The notes under the pieces were generated by a model. It saw nothing but the letters and a program-made list of their open reading frames with translations, was not told where the DNA came from and did not search any database. Shown piece after piece: positions 24,813 to 32,347 of a stretch of DNA of 64,000 nucleotides. Position 1 is the first letter of the stretch, and each line of letters starts with the position of its first letter. A program made the position numbers and the translations under genes. Source of the stretch: Anaerolineales bacterium UBA6055 (lineage in GTDB: Bacteria > Chloroflexota > Anaerolineae > Aggregatilineales > Phototrophicaceae); assembly GCA_002428985.1 (NCBI GenBank), contig DIYL01000059.1, positions 236,872 through 300,871 on the forward strand. Direction: 5' to 3'.

Positions 24813-25022
24813 TTACAATTTCTTGATACGAATTTCGCGCTTAGAAATTGCAGACTCAAGTTCCAACGGACGGAAATTGACGGTACGCATATCTTTATCA
24901 GTGATGCTAATCAGCGTTTTATCCGCCAAAGTCACCAATCCACGCACGAGCAACCGCCCATTTTTATAAACCTCAATCCGTTCGCCTTCTCTCGGTTTCA
25001 TCAAACGTTGTAATAAAGCCAT
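24813..25022 (-). CDS. Small hypothetical protein
   Basis: The product has 69 residues. The start is placed at the second ATG (25022) because AAGGAA lies 7 nt upstream. The N-terminus MALLQRLMKPREGERIEVYK is followed by a short beta-type module (GRLLVRGLVTLADKTLISIT) resembling small SH3-like or Hfq-like barrels, and a basic end (KREIRIKKL). No family was recognised. A terminator lies downstream, supporting a real single-gene transcript. Confidence 0.62.
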   Translation of the reverse strand: MALLQRLMKPREGERIEVYKNGRLLVRGLVTLADKTLISITDKDMRTVNFRPLELESAISKREIRIKKL

Positions 25023-25334
25023 TATCATATTCCTTACATTTCATTATACGTTACAACAATTGTCAATGATTTGTAGAGAGAAGTATATAGTACCTAGGTA
25101 ATATCTCCTGTAATATAAGTGTAAATTACGTAACCTCAAGTTTACAAACTCGGGTACTATATCGAGCATGGTGTAAATTTGTGCGTAATTTTTTGTAGGG
25201 TAGGCATACATGCCGACCGCGTAATATCGTATTTCCACCGAAATGCATACACTAGCAACAAACCCGCCCAATTGGCGAATAAACCGACTTACGTTAAGAT
25301 AGATGTTGAGCCTGTCTTACCACTGGAGCAACAA
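25023..25334. other. Intergenic region before the STAND gene
   Basis: A+T-rich. It contains a TACCTAGGTA palindrome (25091-25100), a possible promoter (TTGTCA then TATATA with an 18-nt spacer near 25059-25088) and a GTAGGG-family repeat at 25195-25218. The frame of the downstream gene stays open back to 25179, but the repeat and the better ribosome site argue for the start at 25335. Confidence 0.5.
25195..25218. repeat. GTAGGG-family imperfect palindrome
   Basis: GTAGGGTAGGCAT followed by CATGCCGACC: GGTAGGCAT pairs with ATGCCGACC apart from one mismatch. It lies 117 nt upstream of the STAND gene start. Confidence 0.6.
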
Positions 25335-28274
25335 ATGTCGCAAAAACATATTGATGTGATGTTAAGTAGTACCAGCAAAGATTTACCTGAATATCGTAAA
25401 GAAGCGATTGATGCCGTTTGGCGAGCAAAGATGTTTCCGATCGCAATGGAAACTCTAACAGGCGCAGATAATGATGCCATCGGTATCTCATTCAAGATGG
25501 TCGATGATGCCGAAATCTATGTTGGGATTTTTGCGCATCGTTATGGATTCATCCCCAAAGACCCCCGCAACCCAGATGCAATTTCGATTACCGAGATGGA
25601 ATATCGGAGAGCCATTGATCGTGGCATTCCTATTCTAATTTTTGTCATGGATAACAGTTATAAATTATCGATCAGCGAAGCGGAACATGACACTTATTTT
25701 GAAACATCTGATGAAAGCAAAGCCAAACTGAAAGCCTTTAAAGAGGAATTATTAGACAAACATGTCGTCGGATTCTTCAAAGACCCAGCCGATTTACGCG
25801 CACTATTGATCCAAGCCCTGTTTGACCCGGAACTACGTACAAAAGCTGAGGCACGCTCTGGCGAAAATGACCCAATACCCGAAAAAGATAGCGTCATCCC
25901 CCGCCCACCGGAGCTATACAGCGTCCCACCCTATATCCAAACCGGAGAATTTATTGGACGCGCCCGCGAACTCGCCCAACTTGACCAATGGGCAAAAAGT
26001 GCCGACCCCATCATGATTGTTGATGCCATCGGCGGGCAGGGGAAAAGTGCGCTCACGTGGCAATGGGTCAATAAACGAGCAACGGGTTATGACGGCATGT
26101 TATGGTGGAGCTTCTATGAACGTGGGGCGACCATGAACGCCTTCATGCGTCATGCCATCGCCTACATCGAAGGAAGCGACCCGAACGACCGTAAATATCA
26201 GACTATGCAACATGAAGACCGTAAACAACGCCTGCTGGCTTTATTACAAGGCGGACGCTACCTAATTGTACTCGATGGCTTAGAACGGATTTTGACCGCT
26301 TATCACCGCCTCGACAAAGCCCAACTACGCGATGAACAAGTCAGCGACGAAAAAGATATGCGTGCCTGCATTGACCCCAAAGACACCGAGGTCATCTTTC
26401 AACTAGCTGGCGTATCCCCCTCAAAAATACTAGTCAGCACTCGCCTTGTCCCACGCACCCTCGAAAAACACGGGTCAATGATCAAAGGTGTGAAACACAT
26501 CCGCCTCACCGGACTCTCCCCCGATGATGCCGAAGCCATGTTCATTACTGACGGTGTGATCTACACTGACACAACACAATTACACGATTTCCTCAAGCAA
26601 TTTGGCTATCATGGCTTACTCCTCAAGATGGTCATCGGTCGCATCAAAAATGATCGGCGCGCACGCGGTGACTTCGATACATGGATAAAAGGGCGTGGAA
26701 AAGACTTTGACTTCACCAGAACTAATATCACGGAGCGTCGCACCCAAATTTTAGAGTTTGCTATGGAAGGTCTAGATGACCACGCGAAAACACTCTTATC
26801 ACGCATCGCCGCCTTTAATGATGGCGTACAATTTGATGTCCTAGAAGTCGTCGCCAACCCTGATGGCGATGTCGACACATTTGATCAAGCCCTAACCGAA
26901 CTCGAAGACCGCGGTTTATTACAATGGGATAGAGAGACCGACACCTATGACCTCCATCCTGTCGTGCGTGGCTTTGCCTTTAAAGATTTAACCGGCGACG
27001 AACGTGTTAACACCTATAATCGAATATATAACTACTTTAACAATCAGGAATATGACCTTACCAGTGTGACCAATATTAACCAATTACAAATCCCCATAAA
27101 TATCTATCAAGCCCTTATCGGTGCAGAAAGATTTGATGACGCGATTACTTTTTTAAGATATTCATTTGGTAATATATTACTAGAAGATTTGACAGCGTAT
27201 CCAAAAATTATTCAGATACTTAATCCATTTTTCAAAACCGAGCAGTTCGAATCATCAAAAACATTAAGTAAGTCCAATCAAAGTTACATTATGAATCATA
27301 TAGGAGCCTCATATTCAGAGGCAGGAATGAGTAAGGAAGGCTTATCCGTATTTAGTCAGACATTTAAATTTGATGTAGAACAAAAAAGTAAAGACAATAT
27401 CATGATAGGGCTTGCGAACTATGGGAGTGTAGCTTGGTATGCAAACCATCTTTATATCCAAGCTCAAGCGTATAGATTACTACTCGATTACACTCATACA
27501 ATTGGAAGAGAATATGACATAGCCTATTTAAGGCTTTTTGTAGCTTATATGATCCATGGAGACTGGCATCAAATCAAGTCGGTACAAAATAAATTAGCCA
27601 AAATCATATATAAAAAACCATATTACGATTATTTCCAAGCAGAATTGCAGTTTCATCAACATCGGAATCCAAGTAGAAAGTTAAATAGTGCAATCTATCG
27701 AGGGCAATACGAGGGGTTTCGCAGAGTCACAATGGAGTCCTATGGTCTCTATATTCTTTACTCTTTGAATTACAATAGATTCTCTCAAGCGATTGATTAT
27801 GCTCAAAAGGCCATTGCACTCGCACGTCAATCCGGTACATTTTATCTAGCGAGGTACTTAGGACGTTTGGCAAGAGTCAAAGCTAAACAAAGCTATTTTG
27901 ACGAAGCCCTAAATCTAATCGACGAAGCATGGCGCGGGACAGTCGTCAAATTCGATGAAGCCGAATTACATAATTGCACCGCTGAGGTTTACCGCGCAAT
28001 GAATGACACCGAAAAAGCCATCGACAATGCGGTCAATGCCTATAAAATCGCATGGGCAGATGGTCCGCCTTATATCAATTGGTGGCAATTAGAACAAGCC
28101 AAAGCCCATCTCGATGCCCTCGGCGTGCCCTATCCCGATATGCCACCCTTCGATGAATCCAAAATGGAAAAACTCCCCTATGAAGATGAAATCCGCGCCT
28201 ATCTGGAAGAATTAAAGCGCGAAAAAGCCGAACGCGAAGCACAAGAATCCGAAAACAACAACGACGAGGATTGA
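25335..28274 (+). CDS. DUF4062-STAND NTPase-TPR protein
   Basis: The product has 979 residues from ATG 25335 (GGAG 8 nt upstream). Domain 1 (about 5-105) is DUF4062: IDVMLSSTSKDLPEYRKEAI, then AEIYVGIFAHRYGFIP and SITEMEYRRAIDRGIPILIF. Domain 2 is a P-loop STAND NTPase: VDAIGGQGKSALTWQW near 228-243, Walker B YLIVLDGLERIL near 310, sensor ILVSTRLVPRTLE near 365, then a winged-helix region. The C-terminal part (about 560-960) has TPR-type helical pairs such as FSQAIDYAQKAIALARQSG. The plan is effector-switch-sensor, as in bacterial NLR-like proteins. DUF4062 is a predicted effector or interaction domain with TIR-like topology. Antiphage function is plausible but unproven. Confidence 0.85.
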   Translation: MSQKHIDVMLSSTSKDLPEYRKEAIDAVWRAKMFPIAMETLTGADNDAIGISFKMVDDAEIYVGIFAHRYGFIPKDPRNPDAISITEMEYRRAIDRGIPILIFVMDNSYKLSISEAEHDTYFETSDESKAKLKAFKEELLDKHVVGFFKDPADLRALLIQALFDPELRTKAEARSGENDPIPEKDSVIPRPPELYSVPPYIQTGEFIGRARELAQLDQWAKSADPIMIVDAIGGQGKSALTWQWVNKRATGYDGMLWWSFYERGATMNAFMRHAIAYIEGSDPNDRKYQTMQHEDRKQRLLALLQGGRYLIVLDGLERILTAYHRLDKAQLRDEQVSDEKDMRACIDPKDTEVIFQLAGVSPSKILVSTRLVPRTLEKHGSMIKGVKHIRLTGLSPDDAEAMFITDGVIYTDTTQLHDFLKQFGYHGLLLKMVIGRIKNDRRARGDFDTWIKGRGKDFDFTRTNITERRTQILEFAMEGLDDHAKTLLSRIAAFNDGVQFDVLEVVANPDGDVDTFDQALTELEDRGLLQWDRETDTYDLHPVVRGFAFKDLTGDERVNTYNRIYNYFNNQEYDLTSVTNINQLQIPINIYQALIGAERFDDAITFLRYSFGNILLEDLTAYPKIIQILNPFFKTEQFESSKTLSKSNQSYIMNHIGASYSEAGMSKEGLSVFSQTFKFDVEQKSKDNIMIGLANYGSVAWYANHLYIQAQAYRLLLDYTHTIGREYDIAYLRLFVAYMIHGDWHQIKSVQNKLAKIIYKKPYYDYFQAELQFHQHRNPSRKLNSAIYRGQYEGFRRVTMESYGLYILYSLNYNRFSQAIDYAQKAIALARQSGTFYLARYLGRLARVKAKQSYFDEALNLIDEAWRGTVVKFDEAELHNCTAEVYRAMNDTEKAIDNAVNAYKIAWADGPPYINWWQLEQAKAHLDALGVPYPDMPPFDESKMEKLPYEDEIRAYLEELKREKAEREAQESENNNDED

Positions 28275-28307
28275 GAATTTCGCAAGACACATTACAATAA
28301 ACACAAT

Positions 28308-28434
28308 GATTGCGTGGGGACTGCCTACTGGCTGTCCGTCAATAAACACAACAATTGCGTAGGGACTGCCTACTGGCTGTCCACCAACAAAAAACACATT
28401 ACAATGATACAATCACGGACGACGCCTACTGTCC
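28308..28434 (+). repeat. Tandem repeat of about 47 bp with GGAC...GTCC stem
   Basis: Two near-identical units (28308-28338 and 28355-28385) contain TGGGGACTGCCTACTGGCTG or TAGGGACTGCCTACTGGCTG plus TCC, able to fold as GGAC-T-GCC / GGC-T-GTCC. A degenerate third unit, GGACGACGCCTACTGTCC, is at 28417-28434. Flanking ACACATTACAAT words repeat too. The array lies between the STAND gene and the next start at 28476. Confidence 0.75.
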
Positions 28435-28475
28435 ACGAACAACAAAATAAAAATCAACACACGGTAAAACAACCC

Positions 28476-28826
28476 ATGAGCGAACTGGCAAAACAAATCG
28501 GACAAAGCAAAGCGGGGCGACGCTTCATCGCCCAAACCAACATCTATAATATGGGCGATTTCGAACGCCTCGACGAATTCATGCGTGGCGGTTATTATGA
28601 CCTCATCTTGATGGCAAATCCCGTCGAACGGCGCATTTTTGACCTTAAAACCACCCGCAAATTACACGGTCGCCTCAAAGTCGCCGAGGTCGAATCAGCA
28701 GAGGAATACAGCATCAAACTCATCCTATCCACCGAGAAAAATGATACGCGCCTGCGCCTCGAAATGGTCGTGGACGAAAATTATCCGCACCAAGTCACCC
28801 ACTATTCGCTCGTACCTGTCGAATAA
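28476..28826 (+). CDS. Small hypothetical protein upstream of nadE
   Basis: The product has 116 residues. The frame is open upstream through the tandem repeats, but those residues (repeated GTAYWLS) are repeat translation, so ATG 28476 is preferred. The segment FERLDEFMRGGYYDLILMANPVE and the later LRLEMVVDENYPHQVTHYSL recall the compact domain found next to serine hydrolases and some NTF2-like folds, without a diagnostic motif. It ends 12 nt before nadE in the same direction, so the two are probably co-transcribed. Confidence 0.62.
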   Translation: MSELAKQIGQSKAGRRFIAQTNIYNMGDFERLDEFMRGGYYDLILMANPVERRIFDLKTTRKLHGRLKVAEVESAEEYSIKLILSTEKNDTRLRLEMVVDENYPHQVTHYSLVPVE

Positions 28827-28838
28827 AAAGGACACCCG

Positions 28839-29702
28839 ATGACAACCACCGACAAACCCAACATCTTACCGCGCCTCGACATCAATCCCGAACTCGCCAC
28901 CCGCATCCTGACGGGCTTTATCAAAGACAGCATCACCAAAGCCGGCATGAAGCGCACCGTCATGGGCTTATCCGGCGGGATCGATTCGGCTGTATCCGCC
29001 TATCTATCGGCAAAAGCACTCGGCGCGGACAATGTCATGGTCGTGCGTATGCCCTACAAAACATCCTCCGAAGATAGCCTCACCGATGCCGAAGCAGTCA
29101 TCGAAGATTTGGGTCTACAACACATGACCGTCCCCATCACCGATATGGTCGATCCACTGATTGATCGCTTCCCAGATATGAGCAACCTGCGCAAAGGCAA
29201 TATCATGGCACGCATGCGCATGATTACCCTCTATGACCAGTCGATGGCATGGGGCGGGCTTGTCATGGGCACCAGCAACAAAACCGAATTTTTGCTGGGG
29301 TACAGCACCATCTATGGCGATAGTGGTGTCGCATTGCACCCAATTGCCGACCTCTATAAATACCAAATCCGACAAATTGCACGCTACCTCGGCGTACCCA
29401 ATAGCATCATCGACAAACCACCCTCAGCCGATTTATGGGCGGGTCAAACCGATGAGCAGGAGCTTGGCTTCACCTATGACGATGCCGACCAAGTCCTCTT
29501 CTTACTCGTCGATGAACGCTACACCGTTGATGAAGTCGCCGAAGAAGGCTTTGATCGCGATTTTGTTGTGAAAATTTGGGAACGTGTGAAAGCCAATCAC
29601 TACAAGCGTACCATGCCCAATATCGCCAAAGTCAGCAAGCGCACCATCGGGCACGATTTCTTGTACCTCCGCGATTACACCGGACGTGCAGGCACAGTCT
29701 AA
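28839..29702 (+). CDS. nadE: NH3-dependent NAD+ synthetase
   Basis: The product has 287 residues. ATP pyrophosphatase P-loop SGGIDS at 45-50 within VMGLSGGIDSAVSAYLSAKA, the NIMARMRMITLYD segment and GTSNKTEFLLGYSTIYGDSG are hallmarks of NadE. DKPPSADLWAGQTDEQELG is the conserved C-terminal loop. There is no N-terminal nitrilase domain, so it is the short ammonia-dependent form that amidates deamido-NAD+ in the last step of NAD+ synthesis. The length is normal. It lies directly downstream of the DUF4062-STAND gene and a small gene; any link to NAD-based immunity would be speculation. Confidence 0.96.
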   Translation: MTTTDKPNILPRLDINPELATRILTGFIKDSITKAGMKRTVMGLSGGIDSAVSAYLSAKALGADNVMVVRMPYKTSSEDSLTDAEAVIEDLGLQHMTVPITDMVDPLIDRFPDMSNLRKGNIMARMRMITLYDQSMAWGGLVMGTSNKTEFLLGYSTIYGDSGVALHPIADLYKYQIRQIARYLGVPNSIIDKPPSADLWAGQTDEQELGFTYDDADQVLFLLVDERYTVDEVAEEGFDRDFVVKIWERVKANHYKRTMPNIAKVSKRTIGHDFLYLRDYTGRAGTV

Positions 29703-29709
29703 AACCTAT

Positions 29710-30504
29710 CTAGTCCAATGTGTTTAAAAACACTACAAGGTCTACAAGCTGTTGTTGACTCAAAACATCAGCATAAGTTGTCGGCATTATATTTGCATAC
29801 CCTTCAACAATAAACGCTTGAGGATTGACAATACTCTCATAAATATAATCCTCAGCAGATTGTCCATCTACTCGACTTCCCGCGCGCACTGCCAATTGCT
29901 CAAACCCAGGTCCGACAATATGTGAATCATCTAAAGCATGACATGTTGAGCATGAAGGTTGTCGATCTATACTTTCATAGAACAAAGCTTCTCCTCTAGA
30001 CACATCACCAACAATATCATCGGGACGTGTCAAAGCTGTAGGCGGCATTTCTGGAACGATAGAACGAAATAGTGGTCGCCACCATGGGATTGCAGAAACA
30101 ATGAGCAATGTAGCAATTGTATAAGTAGTCACTGTCCACCGAAATTTAACAAGTATATCGTCCGCTTTACGAGATCGTGTCCATCCTAAATGTACAAGTG
30201 TCAAGGCAATTAGCATCTGTAATGGATGCTCCAGTCCAAAGAATCGTAATTCTCTTACTCCCATCGCCTGCCCCATATCTTGTAAGGCAGCTTGCGCAAT
30301 ACCGTTAGGAATAAAATAAAGTATCAGACCAAACATAAATTGTATTGTAATTACAATTGCAAATCCTGCACCAAAACGAGTATCCCAGACAGTCCAATTC
30401 CTTTTACGGATATATCCCCACCAAGCCCATATAACAGCAAAAATCATAAATAACAGTACCAACCATCTAATATAACTATGGAACAATAAAGCAATCTCGT
30501 ACAT
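29710..30504 (-). CDS. Membrane protein fused to a C-terminal cytochrome c domain
   Basis: The product has 264 residues. About four membrane helices in residues 8-150 carry His in helix 1 (FHSYIRWLVLLFMIF) and in a later helix (EHPLQMLIALTLVHLGW). A class I cytochrome c domain follows: CSTCHALDDSHIVGPGFEQLA, with haem-binding CxxCH at about 185-189 and the likely distal Met in ANIMPTTYADVL. It probably acts in periplasmic electron transfer, anchored by its own helices. It is divergent from a TetR gene, and overlapping back-to-back promoters with an operator lie between them, suggesting TetR control. Confidence 0.85.
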   Translation of the reverse strand: MYEIALLFHSYIRWLVLLFMIFAVIWAWWGYIRKRNWTVWDTRFGAGFAIVITIQFMFGLILYFIPNGIAQAALQDMGQAMGVRELRFFGLEHPLQMLIALTLVHLGWTRSRKADDILVKFRWTVTTYTIATLLIVSAIPWWRPLFRSIVPEMPPTALTRPDDIVGDVSRGEALFYESIDRQPSCSTCHALDDSHIVGPGFEQLAVRAGSRVDGQSAEDYIYESIVNPQAFIVEGYANIMPTTYADVLSQQQLVDLVVFLNTLD

Positions 30505-30554
30505 TTTTCATTTATCTTTCTAAGTGATTTACAAATAAAGCATGATCTTGCCAA

Positions 30555-30583
30555 ATTTTAGGAGGGCTTAAATTGTCTTTCAA
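30555..30583 (-). promoter_or_regulatory. Promoter of the membrane cytochrome gene
   Basis: On the minus strand, TTGAAA (30583-30578) and TAAAAT (30560-30555) are 17 nt apart, each 5 of 6 to consensus. Its -35 overlaps the -35 of the opposite promoter by one base (30578). Confidence 0.6.
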
Positions 30584-30601
30584 ACTACACCATGCTATAT
30601 T
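30573..30601 (+). promoter_or_regulatory. Promoter of the TetR gene
   Basis: TTGTCT (30573-30578) and TATATT (30596-30601) are 17 nt apart (4 and 5 of 6 to consensus). The operator-like palindrome begins at the last bases of this -10 box. Confidence 0.6.
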
Positions 30602-30619
30602 TGTCCGAAGTTGGACAAA
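30600..30619. promoter_or_regulatory. Operator-like palindrome TTTGTCC-N6-GGACAAA
   Basis: Seven-base perfect arms with a 6-bp centre (GAAGTT), 20 bp in all, the usual size of a TetR operator. It overlaps the -10 and start region of the TetR promoter and lies just upstream of the cytochrome promoter, as expected for an autoregulated divergent pair. Confidence 0.65.
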
Positions 30620-30641
30620 AAATGGGAATTGTCTCAGCACC

Positions 30642-31217
30642 ATGAAAAATAATAATCGCCAAACTCAACGAACGATCTCCACGATATTAATTGCATTTCG
30701 TGAACTAATTTATCGTAAAGGCTATGATGCAATTACAATCAGTGAAATTACAGAAGAAGCAAATATTGGAAGAAGTACATTTTATCATCACTTTAATAAT
30801 AAATTAGATTTACTAGCAACACTCCATCAGAACCGGTTTAGAACATTAAATATAGTGCCATCCACTCGTGAAGCTTGGCTAGCTGATTTTCCATCACAGG
30901 AACTAACACAATTTTTAATACACTCACAAAATAATATGACCGCATCTTTTTTCCTTTATTCAGTCCAAAAGGAACATAGCCTTATTCAAAAGCGGATTCA
31001 AAACATATTCATTAAACATATTGAGCATCAATTGAAGTCTGCTTTCAGCGAAGATGCATTTAATATCCCATTATCCATCTTAGCATCAGCTATAGCAGGT
31101 ACATTTACTATGACACTGCAAGGATGGTTACAGAACAGTCATGACATTACAGTAGAAGAATTTGCATTATACTTGCACCAGCTCATGCGCTCACAAATTC
31201 AGTGTGTCTTAAAATAA
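30642..31217 (+). CDS. TetR/AcrR family transcriptional regulator
   Basis: The product has 191 residues from ATG 30642. N-terminal HTH: AFRELIYRKGYDAITISEIT then GRSTFYHHFNNKLDLL, typical of TetR. The C-terminal helical domain is variable and would bind a ligand. A TTG at 30573 with AGGAGG seven bases upstream would add 23 residues, but that stretch coincides with the -35, -10 and operator elements, so the short form is preferred. It probably represses itself and the divergent cytochrome gene through the palindrome at 30600-30619. It is higher in A+T than most neighbours. Confidence 0.85.
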   Translation: MKNNNRQTQRTISTILIAFRELIYRKGYDAITISEITEEANIGRSTFYHHFNNKLDLLATLHQNRFRTLNIVPSTREAWLADFPSQELTQFLIHSQNNMTASFFLYSVQKEHSLIQKRIQNIFIKHIEHQLKSAFSEDAFNIPLSILASAIAGTFTMTLQGWLQNSHDITVEEFALYLHQLMRSQIQCVLK

Positions 31218-31279
31218 GTTTAAGAATATCCTGCTTTATTTATATAGTGGTAAGATAAAAAACTTCATCTCAACTCAAT

Positions 31280-31310
31280 AACTCAATTCTGCGAAATCAG
31301 GATGGCGCGC
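31280..31310 (+). repeat. 31-bp direct repeat, left copy
   Basis: AACTCAATTCTGCGAAATCA followed by GGATGGCGCGC, identical to 32285-32315. The two copies flank a segment of about 970 bp holding the amidohydrolase gene. Confidence 0.9.
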
Positions 31311-31403
31311 AATATCACTAATCAATCGTTAGGAATCATTCTTTGTACCTACGCGATCACACTCAGCGTGCAAGTACCGTTTAATTTTATCTGGGGGATG
31401 ACC

Positions 31404-32168
31404 TTAATCTGGCAGATTAAGAAATCCAGCAATATTCCTACACATCACCGCATCGATCTCTTCGTCAGAAAATTCACCATCCATCATCGCATAGTATGCC
31501 GCAACTTCGACATGCATCAAGTTGAATGGTGTATCACTACCAAAGGCGACCCGATCTGCGCCTAGCTTTTTTAAAGCCTTCAACACATTAATCGGACGAA
31601 TTGCACTCCCGATCCCCATAATATTTGGACATTCTAGCATAACTTCAATCGCAGAATTCGATAGATCATGGAACCCAACCCCACCCATGTGAATCAGCAA
31701 GATCCGAGCATCTGGATATGTCCGCGCGATTTTCCCAACACGATAAGGATGGGTCGCCTCGAAAGCGTCAACACCTGTATGAAATGCCAATGGTAACGTC
31801 GTCTGCACAATCGCTTCAACTAACGGTGCAGCAAATTCGCTATCGATATAATATTCATTTTGAGCACCATTCATTTTGATACCGAACATACCATATTCTT
31901 CATGACATCGCTTGACCTCATCTAACATTTTGTCCTTACCTAGATGAGGGTCAACCCAACCGAATCCAATAATACGATCAGGATAATTTTTCATCGCATC
32001 ATAGACATAACGATTAGATTCAGCAACTTCTCGCATATAAGGTGGTCTTAACCATGTGACTGCTTTATCAACCTTGGATCGATCCATACGACGTAGCAAT
32101 TCATCGATGGAAATATCACCATTGTTTGTACTATAAGGCGAAATATGGACATCTGCATCAATAATCAT
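31404..32168 (-). CDS. Amidohydrolase family protein (Amidohydro_2, TIM barrel)
   Basis: The product has 254 residues. The N-terminal MIIDADVHISPY carries a D-x-H motif in place of the usual HxH on strand 1; later metal-site candidates are LAFHTGVDAF, ILLIHMGGVG and VAFGSDTPFN (the conserved Asp of strand 8). This is the decarboxylase/hydrolase group related to ACMSD and 4-oxalomesaconate hydratase. The substrate is unknown. It is on the opposite strand to both neighbours and is flanked by 31-bp direct repeats, so it may be a recent insertion. Confidence 0.83.
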   Translation of the reverse strand: MIIDADVHISPYSTNNGDISIDELLRRMDRSKVDKAVTWLRPPYMREVAESNRYVYDAMKNYPDRIIGFGWVDPHLGKDKMLDEVKRCHEEYGMFGIKMNGAQNEYYIDSEFAAPLVEAIVQTTLPLAFHTGVDAFEATHPYRVGKIARTYPDARILLIHMGGVGFHDLSNSAIEVMLECPNIMGIGSAIRPINVLKALKKLGADRVAFGSDTPFNLMHVEVAAYYAMMDGEFSDEEIDAVMCRNIAGFLNLPD

Positions 32169-32284
32169 AAATCTTCCCCTGTCAATAAATGTACTATTTT
32201 ATGTCAGTATTTTGACACTAATTATATAGAAGATCGACTCTAAGAACACTTAATCAACGAAATTTACGAGATAAGTTGTAACAG

Positions 32285-32315
32285 AACTCAATTCTGCGAA
32301 ATCAGGATGGCGCGC
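32285..32315 (+). repeat. 31-bp direct repeat, right copy
   Basis: Identical to 31280-31310. It directly adjoins the TATAAT of the TPR-gene promoter, so this copy is probably the original promoter context. Confidence 0.9.
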
Positions 32316-32321
32316 TATAAT
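32316..32321 (+). promoter_or_regulatory. -10 box TATAAT of the TPR gene
   Basis: A consensus TATAAT immediately after the right 31-bp repeat, 26 nt before ATG 32348, with an AAAGGGAA ribosome site in between. The -35 would fall inside the repeat and is weak. The left copy lacks TATAAT (it reads AATATC). Confidence 0.5.
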
Positions 32322-32347
32322 AAGAGTGTGCAACGAAAGGGAATCCG

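Noticed and set aside
28308..28434. Possible CRISPR-like array
   Set aside because: Only two good units and one degenerate one, with related rather than unique spacers; no cas genes.
30573..30641. TTG start with AGGAGG for a longer TetR protein
   Set aside because: The region is better explained by two promoters and an operator, and the extension has no counterpart in typical TetR proteins; kept as an alternative in the annotation.
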